Shown in pieces: positions 7,350 to 13,984 of a stretch of DNA of 14,069 nucleotides; positions within the stretch are counted from its first letter, which is position 1, and the number at the start of each line of letters is the position of its first letter. The DNA lies in the NCBI GenBank assembly GCA_016649775.1, contig JAENWY010000030.1, forward strand, positions 1-14,069. The letters are read 5' to 3'. The position numbers and the translations under genes were made by a program. Origin of the DNA: Spirochaetaceae bacterium (lineage in GTDB: Bacteria; Spirochaetota; Spirochaetia; Sphaerochaetales; Sphaerochaetaceae). Under the pieces are notes generated by a model, which searched no databases, was not told the origin of the DNA, and saw only the letters and a program-made list of their open reading frames with translations.

Positions 7350-8093
7350 CTATTCTTTTTCAAACCATACTTCAGAAATCTTATAATCTAAATCTACACC
7401 TCTAGTTTCATATTTAGTAGTTGGTCTCCAGTCTCTTGAAGGAGCATATCCTTCATAAGGATTTTTAATACCATCTATATTATTAAAAACTTCCATAATC
7501 TGTTCAGCATATTCTTCCCAATCAGTAACACAGTAGATATAACCACTTTTTTTTAATTTTTTAGCAAGTAAAGAGGCAAAAGAATCTTGAATTAATCTTC
7601 TCTTATTATGTTTTTTCTTAGGCCATGGATCAGGAAAGAAAATATGAAATCCGGCTAAAGAATTATCTTCAAGCATATCATTCAAAACAGAAATTGCATC
7701 AAATCTCATGAGTCTAACATTCTCTATTTTATCATTACCAACATCAGATAAAGTCTTTGTAAAACCATTCAAAAATACTTCAATACCTATGTAATTATAT
7801 TCAGATCTAGTTTTAGCAATTCTAACTGTTGAAACACCCATTCCAAAACCAATTTCAACTATCACCGGATTATCATTATTGAAAACATCTTTATAATTAA
7901 TTATTTCATTTTTATAGGTTAAACCATAATGAGAATAATAATTTCTAACAGCATCTACTTGAAAAGTATGCAAAGGAGTCGTTCTTAGAACAAAGGATCT
8001 TACACCCTTCGTTTCTTCACTCCCTTTATATTTCTTCTCAACTATTGCAAGTTCTGGAATTTCATTATATATGGTTTCTGCTTTTTCTTTCAC
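7350..8093 (-). CDS. trmB: tRNA (guanine-N7-)-methyltransferase
   Basis: Transfers a methyl group from S-adenosylmethionine to N7 of G46 in the variable loop of tRNAs. It is a Rossmann-fold class I methyltransferase of 247 aa, near the usual bacterial length. Visible motifs: SAM-binding EIGFGMG at 80-86, acidic GIEV at 103-106, FPDPWPKKKHNKRR at 153-166 (the hallmark of TrmB, including the catalytic Asp), and RPTTKYETRG at 223-232, the family's C-terminal signature. The start codon is GTG at 8091-8093. The ribosome binding site TAGGAG overlaps the stop codon of mfd, and only nine bases separate the two genes, so it is the second gene of a mfd-trmB operon. Nothing is missing or truncated. Pairing of a repair factor with a tRNA methylase looks like shared transcription rather than shared function. 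Confidence 0.96.
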   Translation of the reverse strand: MKEKAETIYNEIPELAIVEKKYKGSEETKGVRSFVLRTTPLHTFQVDAVRNYYSHYGLTYKNEIINYKDVFNNDNPVIVEIGFGMGVSTVRIAKTRSEYNYIGIEVFLNGFTKTLSDVGNDKIENVRLMRFDAISVLNDMLEDNSLAGFHIFFPDPWPKKKHNKRRLIQDSFASLLAKKLKKSGYIYCVTDWEEYAEQIMEVFNNIDGIKNPYEGYAPSRDWRPTTKYETRGVDLDYKISEVWFEKE

Positions 8094-8102
8094 CTTTTTC
8101 TC

Positions 8103-11100
8103 CTAAACTAATTGCTTTAAAATCTCCAGGATGAATAAACTCTTATCCTTTAAAGATACAGCCTCAGTCTTCAATTTAATTATAAGTGGTTTCCTTGTAT
8201 CATAAGATACCGCTCCATTGCTATAGGCAAGCAAAGAAGTTAATCTTTCAGGCTTTAGTACTTTCATCGCTCTAAGATGAACATTAACTCGACCATTTCT
8301 TTCAGCAAGGTGTACAATTTTCAATTTTCTACAAACAATTTTTAGCTCAGCTATATATAATAAATTTAATACCTCTTCAGGAGGGTTTCCAAATCTGTCT
8401 GATATTTCACTTGATAATACTTGTAATTCGGTATCTGTATTAATAGCTGCAATTTTTTTGTAGATTTCAAACTTAATTGAAGTATTCTTAATAAATGAAT
8501 CTGGAATAAAACCAGTGTAATCAAGTTCAAGAAATACTTCACTATCTAATTCATCTTGGCTAGTAGCTCTTAAACTATTAATAGCTTCATCGAGTAATCT
8601 AATATACATATCAAGACCAACTGATGCAAGTTGTCCACTCTGTTGTTTTCCAAGTAAATTTCCAGCCCCTCGAATTTCCATATCTTTAAGGGCAACTTTA
8701 AAGCCAGCTCCAAGGCCTGTGTTCTCACTTATAGTTTTTAATCTTTTTAAAGCAATTTCACTTAGAGCTTTATATTCTGGATATAATAAATAAGCATGAG
8801 CATTACGCTCTGAACGTCCTACTCTTCCTCTCAACTGATATAACTGAGATAGACCGTATTGATCTGCTCTATCTATTACAATTGTATTTACATTTGGTAT
8901 ATCAATACCATTTTCAATTATTGTTGTTGAAACTAATACTTGTATACCTTCATGAACAAATCGTCGCATTGTATCTTCAAGTTTTTTTGGATCCATTTGA
9001 CCATGAGCAAATTCAATAGTCACATCAGGTAATTCTTCACTCAACATATTCACAACTTGGTCAAGAGACTCAACTCTATTATGTAAATAGAATACTTGCC
9101 CTCCTCTATCTACTTCTTCCCTAATTGCCCTTGTTACTAACTCAAGGTTCCATCCTTCAATATGTGTATCAATACTTAGACGAGCAATTGGAGGTGTTTT
9201 TAATAAAGACATATCACGAATTTTTAATAAGGACATATAAAGTGTTCTAGGAATAGGCGTAGCTGATAGAGCTAAAGAATCAATAGAAGATCTTACTGTT
9301 TTAATTTTCTCTTTGTCTTTTACTCCGAATCTCTGCTCTTCATCAATTATTAATAGTCCAAGATCTTTATATAAAATATCTTTTTGAAGAATTCTATGCG
9401 TACCAAATAGAACATCAACACCACCCTCAGCAAGAGCAACTAGAGTTTTCTTTTGTGTCTTTTTTGGTATTACTCGAGAAAGGAGTGCTACATTAATTGG
9501 AAATTCTTGAACGCGTTCTATAAAGTTATTAAAATGTTGTTCCGCCAAAATAGTAGTAGGAGCCAAAAAAGCTACCTGTTTACCACTCATAACAGCCTTA
9601 AAGGTTGCTCTAAAAGCAATTTCAGTTTTACCAAAACCTACATCACCACATACAAGACGATCCATTACACTGCTACTTTCCATATCCAATTTAATATCTT
9701 CAATACAAGTTAATTGATCAGGTGTTTCTTGGTAGGGGAACATAGCTTCAAATTGAAGTTGCATATCATTGTCTCGTTCAAAAGGGAATCCTACAGCTGC
9801 TTTTCTTTTTGCATATAATTTAATTAAATAATCAGCTAATTCCTCAGCACTTTTTCGTGCCTTAGCCTTCTTATTTTCCCAAACTTTACTCCCAATTTTA
9901 TCAAGTGAAGGAGCATTTCCATTAGAACCAATATATCTTTGTACTAAGTTAGCTTGTTCAATAGGAACATATATATTATCTCCACTTGCGTATGCTATTT
10001 TAATATAATCGCGTTCTCTATCAAATGATTTTACTCTATCAATTTTTATAAATTTTCCAACACCATAGTTAACATGAACTACATAATCGCCTTCTTTTAA
10101 TTCAACAAATGATTCAAGTGGACTACTTTTTGTGTGTTGTAATGTTTTTATTATTTGTTTACGTCTTCCAAAAATTTCATATTCACATATTCCTATTACT
10201 CTCATTTGAGGAATAGAAAAACCACCTGAAATTTCATAATCTAAATAAACAATTTTATCAAATCCCTTGAGCATTTGCCTTAATCTGTCTTTTTGGACAA
10301 GATTAGAAGTAAAAATATAAACAGACCACCCCATTGCAAAACGGGATTCTAACTCACCTTTTAATCTAACAAAATCGCCAAAAAAAGATTTAGGACCATC
10401 TATTTCATATTTGTAACTTATTTCGTTCTCTTTTTTTAAATCAATCAGAGTAAACTTATTTTTGCATTCATTATAAAAAAGCGGATAATCTAATAAAACC
10501 TCATCTGGTTTTGGTGCATCAGTAGTTTTGTGATAGGCTTCACGATATAAAGATTTTGCTTCGGTTAACAAACTCTTATAAGATGTATTTAATCTAATAT
10601 CACCTAAAAAAGCAAAATAATCATGCTTCTCAAAATAAGAATTAATATGAGTAAACTCTATTTCATCTTTTCCTTCAAACATACTTATGCTTATCTTATC
10701 TAATTTTTCAATTGTTTCTTGGGTTAAAGGATCAAATGTTGCTATCTTTTCTATATCATCCCAATTTGCATAAACTCTAATAGGGTTATCTTCAGAAAAT
10801 GCAAAAATTTCAACTACTTCACCTCTAACAGTAAATTCACCAGGCAAAGATATGCTTGTTGTTCTAATATATCCGGCAGCTGCAAGAGTTTGAGCGATAT
10901 TTGTTGAATCAAATTTCCCACCAACTCGAAGAGTTAGAGAAGAATTATCTATAGATTTATTAGAGACAACAGTATTAGCAAAAGCTCTTAAATGAGTTAC
11001 AATAATTGCATCTTTTGCTTCACTAATTCTCTGTAATACATGTAATTGTTTGTATTCAAGATTACCAGGTTCAAAATCAGAGTATAGTTTTTTATCATTA

Positions 11101-11390
11101 CTTGGAAGGTATAATATGGGAACTTCTACATCACCATCGTTTATACTAATTGTTCCATCATTGTTTACAGTTCTTCCAAAGTCTTTTAATAAATTTATGC
11201 AACTATCCTTTGTTGGAAGAATTGCCCAAATTTTGCCTCTACGGGTACGATAAATCGATCTGATAAATTGTGCCAAAACAAAGCCATCTAATCCAGTAAT
11301 GCAAACATTATCTGCACCTGAATTTATTTCTTTGAAGGCCTTTCCAGTTTTTATGTATTGTTGTACTTGTTGTGATATCTTATTTTCCAT
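8103..11390 (-). CDS. mfd: Transcription-repair coupling factor Mfd
   Basis: Double-stranded DNA translocase that pushes or removes RNA polymerase stalled at lesions and recruits UvrA for nucleotide excision repair. From the ATG at 11390 it is 1095 aa, slightly short of the usual ~1150. Order: UvrB-like N-terminal region, which lacks a helicase Walker motif as expected (about 1-330); RNA-polymerase-interacting CarD-like domain with EGDYVVHVNYGVGKF (about 428-500); SF2 translocase with Walker A GDVGFGKTE near 580, APTTILAEQH just after, DEEQ box near 682, SALSATPIPRT, and motif VI QLRGRVGRS; then the C-terminal TRCF domain from about 957. The open frame extends upstream to a TTG at 11426, but the predicted promoter places its -10 downstream of that TTG, so ATG 11390 is preferred. 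Neither start has a good ribosome binding site; the leader would be about 20 nt. It is the first gene of an operon with trmB. Confidence 0.96.
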   Translation of the reverse strand: MENKISQQVQQYIKTGKAFKEINSGADNVCITGLDGFVLAQFIRSIYRTRRGKIWAILPTKDSCINLLKDFGRTVNNDGTISINDGDVEVPILYLPSNDKKLYSDFEPGNLEYKQLHVLQRISEAKDAIIVTHLRAFANTVVSNKSIDNSSLTLRVGGKFDSTNIAQTLAAAGYIRTTSISLPGEFTVRGEVVEIFAFSEDNPIRVYANWDDIEKIATFDPLTQETIEKLDKISISMFEGKDEIEFTHINSYFEKHDYFAFLGDIRLNTSYKSLLTEAKSLYREAYHKTTDAPKPDEVLLDYPLFYNECKNKFTLIDLKKENEISYKYEIDGPKSFFGDFVRLKGELESRFAMGWSVYIFTSNLVQKDRLRQMLKGFDKIVYLDYEISGGFSIPQMRVIGICEYEIFGRRKQIIKTLQHTKSSPLESFVELKEGDYVVHVNYGVGKFIKIDRVKSFDRERDYIKIAYASGDNIYVPIEQANLVQRYIGSNGNAPSLDKIGSKVWENKKAKARKSAEELADYLIKLYAKRKAAVGFPFERDNDMQLQFEAMFPYQETPDQLTCIEDIKLDMESSSVMDRLVCGDVGFGKTEIAFRATFKAVMSGKQVAFLAPTTILAEQHFNNFIERVQEFPINVALLSRVIPKKTQKKTLVALAEGGVDVLFGTHRILQKDILYKDLGLLIIDEEQRFGVKDKEKIKTVRSSIDSLALSATPIPRTLYMSLLKIRDMSLLKTPPIARLSIDTHIEGWNLELVTRAIREEVDRGGQVFYLHNRVESLDQVVNMLSEELPDVTIEFAHGQMDPKKLEDTMRRFVHEGIQVLVSTTIIENGIDIPNVNTIVIDRADQYGLSQLYQLRGRVGRSERNAHAYLLYPEYKALSEIALKRLKTISENTGLGAGFKVALKDMEIRGAGNLLGKQQSGQLASVGLDMYIRLLDEAINSLRATSQDELDSEVFLELDYTGFIPDSFIKNTSIKFEIYKKIAAINTDTELQVLSSEISDRFGNPPEEVLNLLYIAELKIVCRKLKIVHLAERNGRVNVHLRAMKVLKPERLTSLLAYSNGAVSYDTRKPLIIKLKTEAVSLKDKSLFILEILKQLV

Positions 11391-11415
11391 ATGATAGAAT
11401 GAGAATAACACAATG

Positions 11416-11445
11416 AATATAATCAAACAATAAAAAGAGAAGCAA
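11416..11445 (-). promoter_or_regulatory. Predicted mfd-trmB promoter
   Basis: Reading the minus strand, TTGCTT (11445-11440) is followed after 18 bp by TATATT (11421-11416). Transcription would start near 11409, some 20 bases before the mfd ATG at 11390. The -35 hexamer lies over the ribosome binding site and start of the divergent gene at 11448. The -10 hexamer overlaps the other strand's TATAAT. Confidence 0.45.
11418..11423 (+). promoter_or_regulatory. Predicted -10 element for the phosphatase gene at 11448
   Basis: A perfect TATAAT at 11418-11423 lies 24 bases before the ATG. The position 17 bp upstream (TAGAAT, 11395-11400) is a weak -35, so this promoter may be weak or need an activator. 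AAGAGAAG at about 11435-11442 is the probable ribosome binding site. Confidence 0.4.
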
Positions 11446-11447
11446 TT

Positions 11448-12287
11448 ATGAAAGAAAATGAGTATTTATATAATATATTAGAATCTAACAAATTAGACAA
11501 ATTAATGGACGAAGTAATAGCGTGTTCACATATTGCTGTTAAATATCAAAGCAAAATTGTTAGATCTTTTAAAAGTGATGGGACAATATTAACTAAAACA
11601 GATTTAGAAATTTCCACCAGAATAATCAATATTATCAAAGAGTTATTTCCAACTTCTAATGTTATATCTGAAGAAGAAATAACCCCATTTGACTCAAATG
11701 CACCTTACACCTTTGTTTTAGATCCCATTGATGGAACAGATGTTTATTCAAATGGATTCCCAAGTTTTGCAGTTGCTCTTGGTATATTAGATAGCAATAG
11801 AGACCCTGTTGGCGCTATGATTGTAGCTCCTCGTTTTGGAAGAGCAAAAGAGGCTTTAACCATTAGACTAGACCCTGGGAAAAAACTATTAATCGACAAT
11901 GAAATTGTAGAAAAACTTGAAGAAGATAAAGATATTATTAAGCAAATTACAATTAGTTCTAAAACACAAAAGGTTATAAACTTTGATAACTACAATGGGA
12001 AAATTAGAACATTTGGCTCAACTATTATTCATATAATTTGCCCTGTAGTTTTTCCATTTATTCAAGGTTGTATTAATCAACGAGCATTCATTTGGGACAT
12101 ATGTGCCTCTCATGCAATTCTAAGACATTTAGGATTTAAAGTTATGTATAGTGATAACACTCCATTAGTTTATACAGATAAAATGCTAATCTATAGGGGC
12201 GTTAGTGAAAGAACCATTTATTGTGGCACTGAAAAAGGTATTAAAGATATGATGAAACATCTACCACTAAAAGAAGGTCATATATAA
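11448..12287 (+). CDS. Inositol-monophosphatase-family phosphatase
   Basis: Mg2+-dependent phosphomonoesterase of the FIG superfamily (inositol monophosphatase, CysQ, histidinol phosphatase and related enzymes), 279 aa, probably cytoplasmic. The metal-binding motifs are in place: SEEE at 74-77, where Glu75/Glu76 match the first motif; DPIDGTDVY at 92-100, with the Asp pair and the GT that binds phosphate; and WDICASH at 216-222, whose Asp217 is the third metal ligand. The substrate (inositol phosphate, histidinol phosphate, PAP or a sugar phosphate) cannot be decided from these motifs. The 'DVYSNGFP' after the second motif is the usual NFVHGFP loop with changes. The gene stands alone, divergent from mfd and closed by a palindromic terminator. 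ATG 11448 is chosen for its purine-rich ribosome binding site and the TATAAT upstream; nothing upstream in the short spacer could code. Confidence 0.88.
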   Translation: MKENEYLYNILESNKLDKLMDEVIACSHIAVKYQSKIVRSFKSDGTILTKTDLEISTRIINIIKELFPTSNVISEEEITPFDSNAPYTFVLDPIDGTDVYSNGFPSFAVALGILDSNRDPVGAMIVAPRFGRAKEALTIRLDPGKKLLIDNEIVEKLEEDKDIIKQITISSKTQKVINFDNYNGKIRTFGSTIIHIICPVVFPFIQGCINQRAFIWDICASHAILRHLGFKVMYSDNTPLVYTDKMLIYRGVSERTIYCGTEKGIKDMMKHLPLKEGHI

Positions 12288-12295
12288 AAATTTAA

Positions 12296-12331
12296 GGGGA
12301 AAGTAATATTACTTTCCCCCATTTTTTAATT
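12296..12331. terminator. Bidirectional palindromic terminator between the phosphatase gene and yhhQ
   Basis: A perfect 24-bp palindrome at 12296-12319, whose left half is GGGGAAAGTAAT, lies between two convergent genes. On the + strand it is followed by ATTTTTTAATTTT and starts nine bases after the phosphatase stop. On the minus strand it begins about 20 bases after the yhhQ stop and is followed by TTAAATTTTTATA. Both tails are U-rich, so it can serve both genes. Confidence 0.9.
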
Positions 12332-12339
12332 TTAAACAA

Positions 12340-13032
12340 TTATATTGTTGTTTTAATTTTACCTTCATCAAACCATTTTTTTGCTAGATACATAAATGGA
12401 GTATCAAAGACAGCAACAACCCATTTAAGAATATAAGTTGACGCTAAAATTTGAAGTAAAACATCCATTGGAAAAACACCATAAAAAGCTATAAATGTAA
12501 ATAAAATAGAATCAATTAATTGAGAAATAAAAGTAGAAGCATTATTTCTAAGCCAAATTTTATTGTTACCTGGAAATCGTTTTTTCCAAAATTCATAAGC
12601 CCAAATATCATGGTTATTACTAAAAAAATATGCAATTAAAGAAGCAATAGTAATTCTAGGCATAATGGAAAAAATTGTTGAAAGAGAAGATTGAGCAAAA
12701 TCAGATTCTGCAGGAACAAAAGCAATTGCAATTTGCATAAAAATAGTAAAACAAATTAAAGAAAAGAATCCAATTCCAATAGCTTTTCTTGAATCTTTTT
12801 CGCCAAAACATTCAGACAAAATATCTGTAGCCAGAAATCCTGTTGCATAAACAATATTGCCAAGAGTAGCTTCAAGTCCAAATAAATTTACAGTTTTTGT
12901 AACTTGAATATTTGCAATTATTACAGAAACAGGAATCCATAAATATAATCCTAATTTTCCATAAATACGAAAGGCTAACATAATAGCCACAAAGTTGAGT
13001 AATAATAAGACGAACCATAACAATTCATTCAT
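12340..13032 (-). CDS. yhhQ: Queuosine-precursor transporter (YhhQ/DUF165 family)
   Basis: Inner-membrane protein of the VUT/DUF165 family, which takes up queuosine precursors (preQ0, preQ1 or queuine) for tRNA modification at position 34. It is 230 aa from ATG 13032, with about six to seven hydrophobic segments (roughly 4-24, 29-47, 58-76, 84-108, 115-137, 169-186, 189-209). Family signatures are present: ATDILSECFGEKDSRKA (68-84) in a membrane-flanking loop, and RNNASTFISQLIDSILF (162-178). I prefer ATG 13032 over the in-frame GTG at 13047, because GTGAGG is then nine bases upstream and would be destroyed as a ribosome binding site if translation began at the GTG. No queuosine synthesis gene is visible nearby. 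The organism may rely on salvage, but that needs the whole genome. A GC-rich, foldable leader precedes the gene; see the separate entry. Confidence 0.93.
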   Translation of the reverse strand: MNELLWFVLLLLNFVAIMLAFRIYGKLGLYLWIPVSVIIANIQVTKTVNLFGLEATLGNIVYATGFLATDILSECFGEKDSRKAIGIGFFSLICFTIFMQIAIAFVPAESDFAQSSLSTIFSIMPRITIASLIAYFFSNNHDIWAYEFWKKRFPGNNKIWLRNNASTFISQLIDSILFTFIAFYGVFPMDVLLQILASTYILKWVVAVFDTPFMYLAKKWFDEGKIKTTI

Positions 13033-13056
13033 AATAAAAAACCTCACTCAGATAGA

Positions 13057-13163
13057 ATAGTCAGAAACACAAGTTTCCCTACGCCAAGATGCTGCAAACT
13101 AAATAAATAGAAAGCGTGCCACATCCACCTTGGTTCTAAGCGCACAACGTGCTAGGCCACTAT
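13057..13163 (-). ncRNA. Candidate structured leader RNA upstream of yhhQ
   Basis: This ~107-nt stretch is far richer in G and C than the surrounding spacer and can fold into a closed multi-branched structure. The outer stem pairs 13159-13163 with 13057-13061 (ATAGT/ACTAT on the minus strand). Inside are a GCAC-GTT-GTGC hairpin (13152-13142) and an arm pairing CCAAG (13133-13129) with CTTGG (13088-13084), continued by ATG/CAT and GCA/TGC pairs. A GAAAC-TTGT-GTTTC hairpin (13077-13064) is the last. The ribosome binding site of yhhQ (about 13042-13047) lies just outside the outer stem. Position suggests a riboswitch or other translational control. I looked for the preQ1-I signature (C-rich loop with an A-rich tail pairing back) and for preQ1-II and preQ1-III, and did not find a match. 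Strand is inferred from the adjacent gene; hairpins alone do not decide it. Confidence 0.4.
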
Positions 13164-13177
13164 AACAAAAGAGTAAT

Positions 13178-13207
13178 ATATTAGTAAATACTAATTATTA
13201 CTAATAT
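13178..13207. repeat. Inverted repeat upstream of the yhhQ leader
   Basis: ATATTAGTAA (13178-13187) and TTACTAATAT (13198-13207) form a perfect 10-bp inverted repeat around a 10-base loop, with GAG at 13171 and CTC at 13210-13212 able to extend it imperfectly. It overlaps where the yhhQ leader promoter should be: on the minus strand TATATT lies in the arm at about 13180-13175. It could therefore be an operator or a hairpin. No U-run of quality follows on either strand. Confidence 0.4.
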
Positions 13208-13229
13208 GGCTCTTAATAATACTTTTTAT

Positions 13230-13266
13230 AAAAATATAGAAAGATATTTGATTTTTCTATATTTTT
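13230..13266. repeat. 13-bp AT-rich inverted repeat, possible bidirectional terminator
   Basis: AAAAATATAGAAA (13230-13242) pairs perfectly with TTTCTATATTTTT (13254-13266) around an 11-base loop. The arms themselves end in A5/T5, so a transcript from either side would form a hairpin ending in a U run. I see no gene that obviously needs it unless transcription comes in from the decayed element to the right. A third small hairpin, ACAGGT-TGTC-ACCTGT, follows at 13334-13349. The rest of 13213-13395 shows no coding sequence. Confidence 0.4.
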
Positions 13267-13395
13267 ATTGCTCACTCTAGTTTTCTCTTTGCCGATTAAT
13301 ATATTTGTCTATTAAAGCAAAATAAGATATACAACAGGTTGTCACCTGTATTTATCAACTTAGTTATTATAAAATAAGCATATTATTAAAATTAA

Positions 13396-13418
13396 AAGTA
13401 CCTACTTGCACATAGTAG
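13396..13418 (+). repeat. Inverted repeat, left copy, of the relic element
   Basis: This 23-bp sequence recurs inverted at 13853-13875 with 21 of 23 positions matching; flanking A/T-rich bases are also similar. Each copy contains its own short palindrome, here ACCTACT-TGCACAT-AGTAGGT at 13400-13420. Paired inverted ends with an internal hairpin suggest the ends of a transposable element or MITE. Confidence 0.6.
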
Positions 13419-13437
13419 GTGAAATTGATAAAAAAAT

Positions 13438-13656
13438 TCAATTACGGTCTTTAAATGAATATTGATCTCTATATTTAAGTGTAACTGGAGCTTTAAGTGC
13501 TAAATCTAGAATTTTTTCTAGTTTATAAAAGATTCCACTAGGTGTAGCGTTTATAAAAGAATACAGGTTCAAAAAATCTTGTATATCAACTCGATCAAAT
13601 ACAGAATGATGGTTTAGAAAACTTTTTTTACCCCTTGAATGTCCTGAAAAGCCCTT
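13438..13656 (-). pseudogene. Remnant of a broken coding sequence inside the inverted-repeat element, possibly a transposase
   Basis: On the minus strand a frame of 72 codons without a start codon runs to a TGA at 13440-13438. It begins at a run of seven A on the minus strand (about 13654-13661) and includes GFSGHSRGKKSF, VFDRVDIQDFLNLYSF and a basic end LKYRDQYSFKDRN. Codon use is normal for the window. Reading back across the A run, a different frame continues for about 20 codons (ELNPLKK just before the shift) and then meets a stop. This looks like a frameshifted and truncated gene. The basic C-terminus and the flanking inverted repeats fit a transposase remnant, but I recognise no transposase family or DDE motif in what is left. 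The 12-base direct repeat AGGTGAAATTGA (13417-13428 and 13723-13734) suggests an internal rearrangement. Confidence 0.45.
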
Positions 13657-13852
13657 TTTTTAAAGGATTTAACTCATAAGATAATTTTTTAGTCTCTGCA
13701 GTGCTGTAGGTAATATGCTAAGAGGTGAAATTGACATGGTTTTTAATACTCACGAATTCTTGCTAGTTTCTCAACTAAGGACTTCCCAATCTATCACTTT
13801 TTACCCAGAAAACAAATTTTATAATTGAATTTATTATAGATATTACTAATAA

Positions 13853-13875
13853 CTACCATGTGCAAGTAGTTACTT
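13853..13875 (-). repeat. Inverted repeat, right copy, of the relic element
   Basis: Reverse-complement counterpart of 13396-13418, with 21 of 23 bases identical. The pair encloses about 434 bp. Both copies are bordered outwardly by TTTTAATTTTAA-like sequence, so the true element ends may lie a few bases further out. No clear target-site duplication is evident by eye. Confidence 0.6.
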
Positions 13876-13902
13876 AAAATTAAAATTTAAAAAAGAGAAG
13901 AA

Positions 13903-13952
13903 AAAAGTGAAACCTCCTAATTTTCCGACAAGATAATTAAGGTTTCACTTTT
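13903..13952. terminator. Bidirectional hairpin terminator
   Basis: AAAAGTGAAACCT (13903-13915) pairs perfectly with AGGTTTCACTTTT (13940-13952), and TAATT/AATTA (13918-13922 with 13935-13939) extends the stem inward after a small bulge. Reading the minus strand, the stem is followed by a TTTTTTCTTC tail, a good terminator for a gene entering from the right edge. Reading the + strand it ends in TTTTAAC, a weaker tail. Confidence 0.7.
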
Positions 13953-13984
13953 AACATAATCATGGTTATTATTTTATCATCTAA

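Noticed and set aside
11391..11426. TTG start for mfd at 11426, adding 12 hydrophobic residues
   Set aside because: The predicted -10 lies downstream of this TTG, and the added residues do not belong to the Mfd family N-terminus. ATG 11390 is more likely.
13033..13047. GTG start for yhhQ at 13047
   Set aside because: The GTG is part of the GTGAGG ribosome binding site that is correctly spaced for ATG 13032.
13057..13163. Known RNAs (preQ1-I/II/III, SAM, TPP, cobalamin riboswitches, SRP RNA, 6S, tmRNA, RNase P RNA, tRNA) for the structured region
   Set aside because: None of the signature core sequences I know is present on either strand, so I left it as an unassigned candidate.
13396..13875. 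CRISPR array or prophage attachment sites suggested by the repeats near the right end
   Set aside because: Only two copies exist, in inverted orientation and ~430 bp apart, with no spacer periodicity, no cas genes and no integrase or tRNA nearby.
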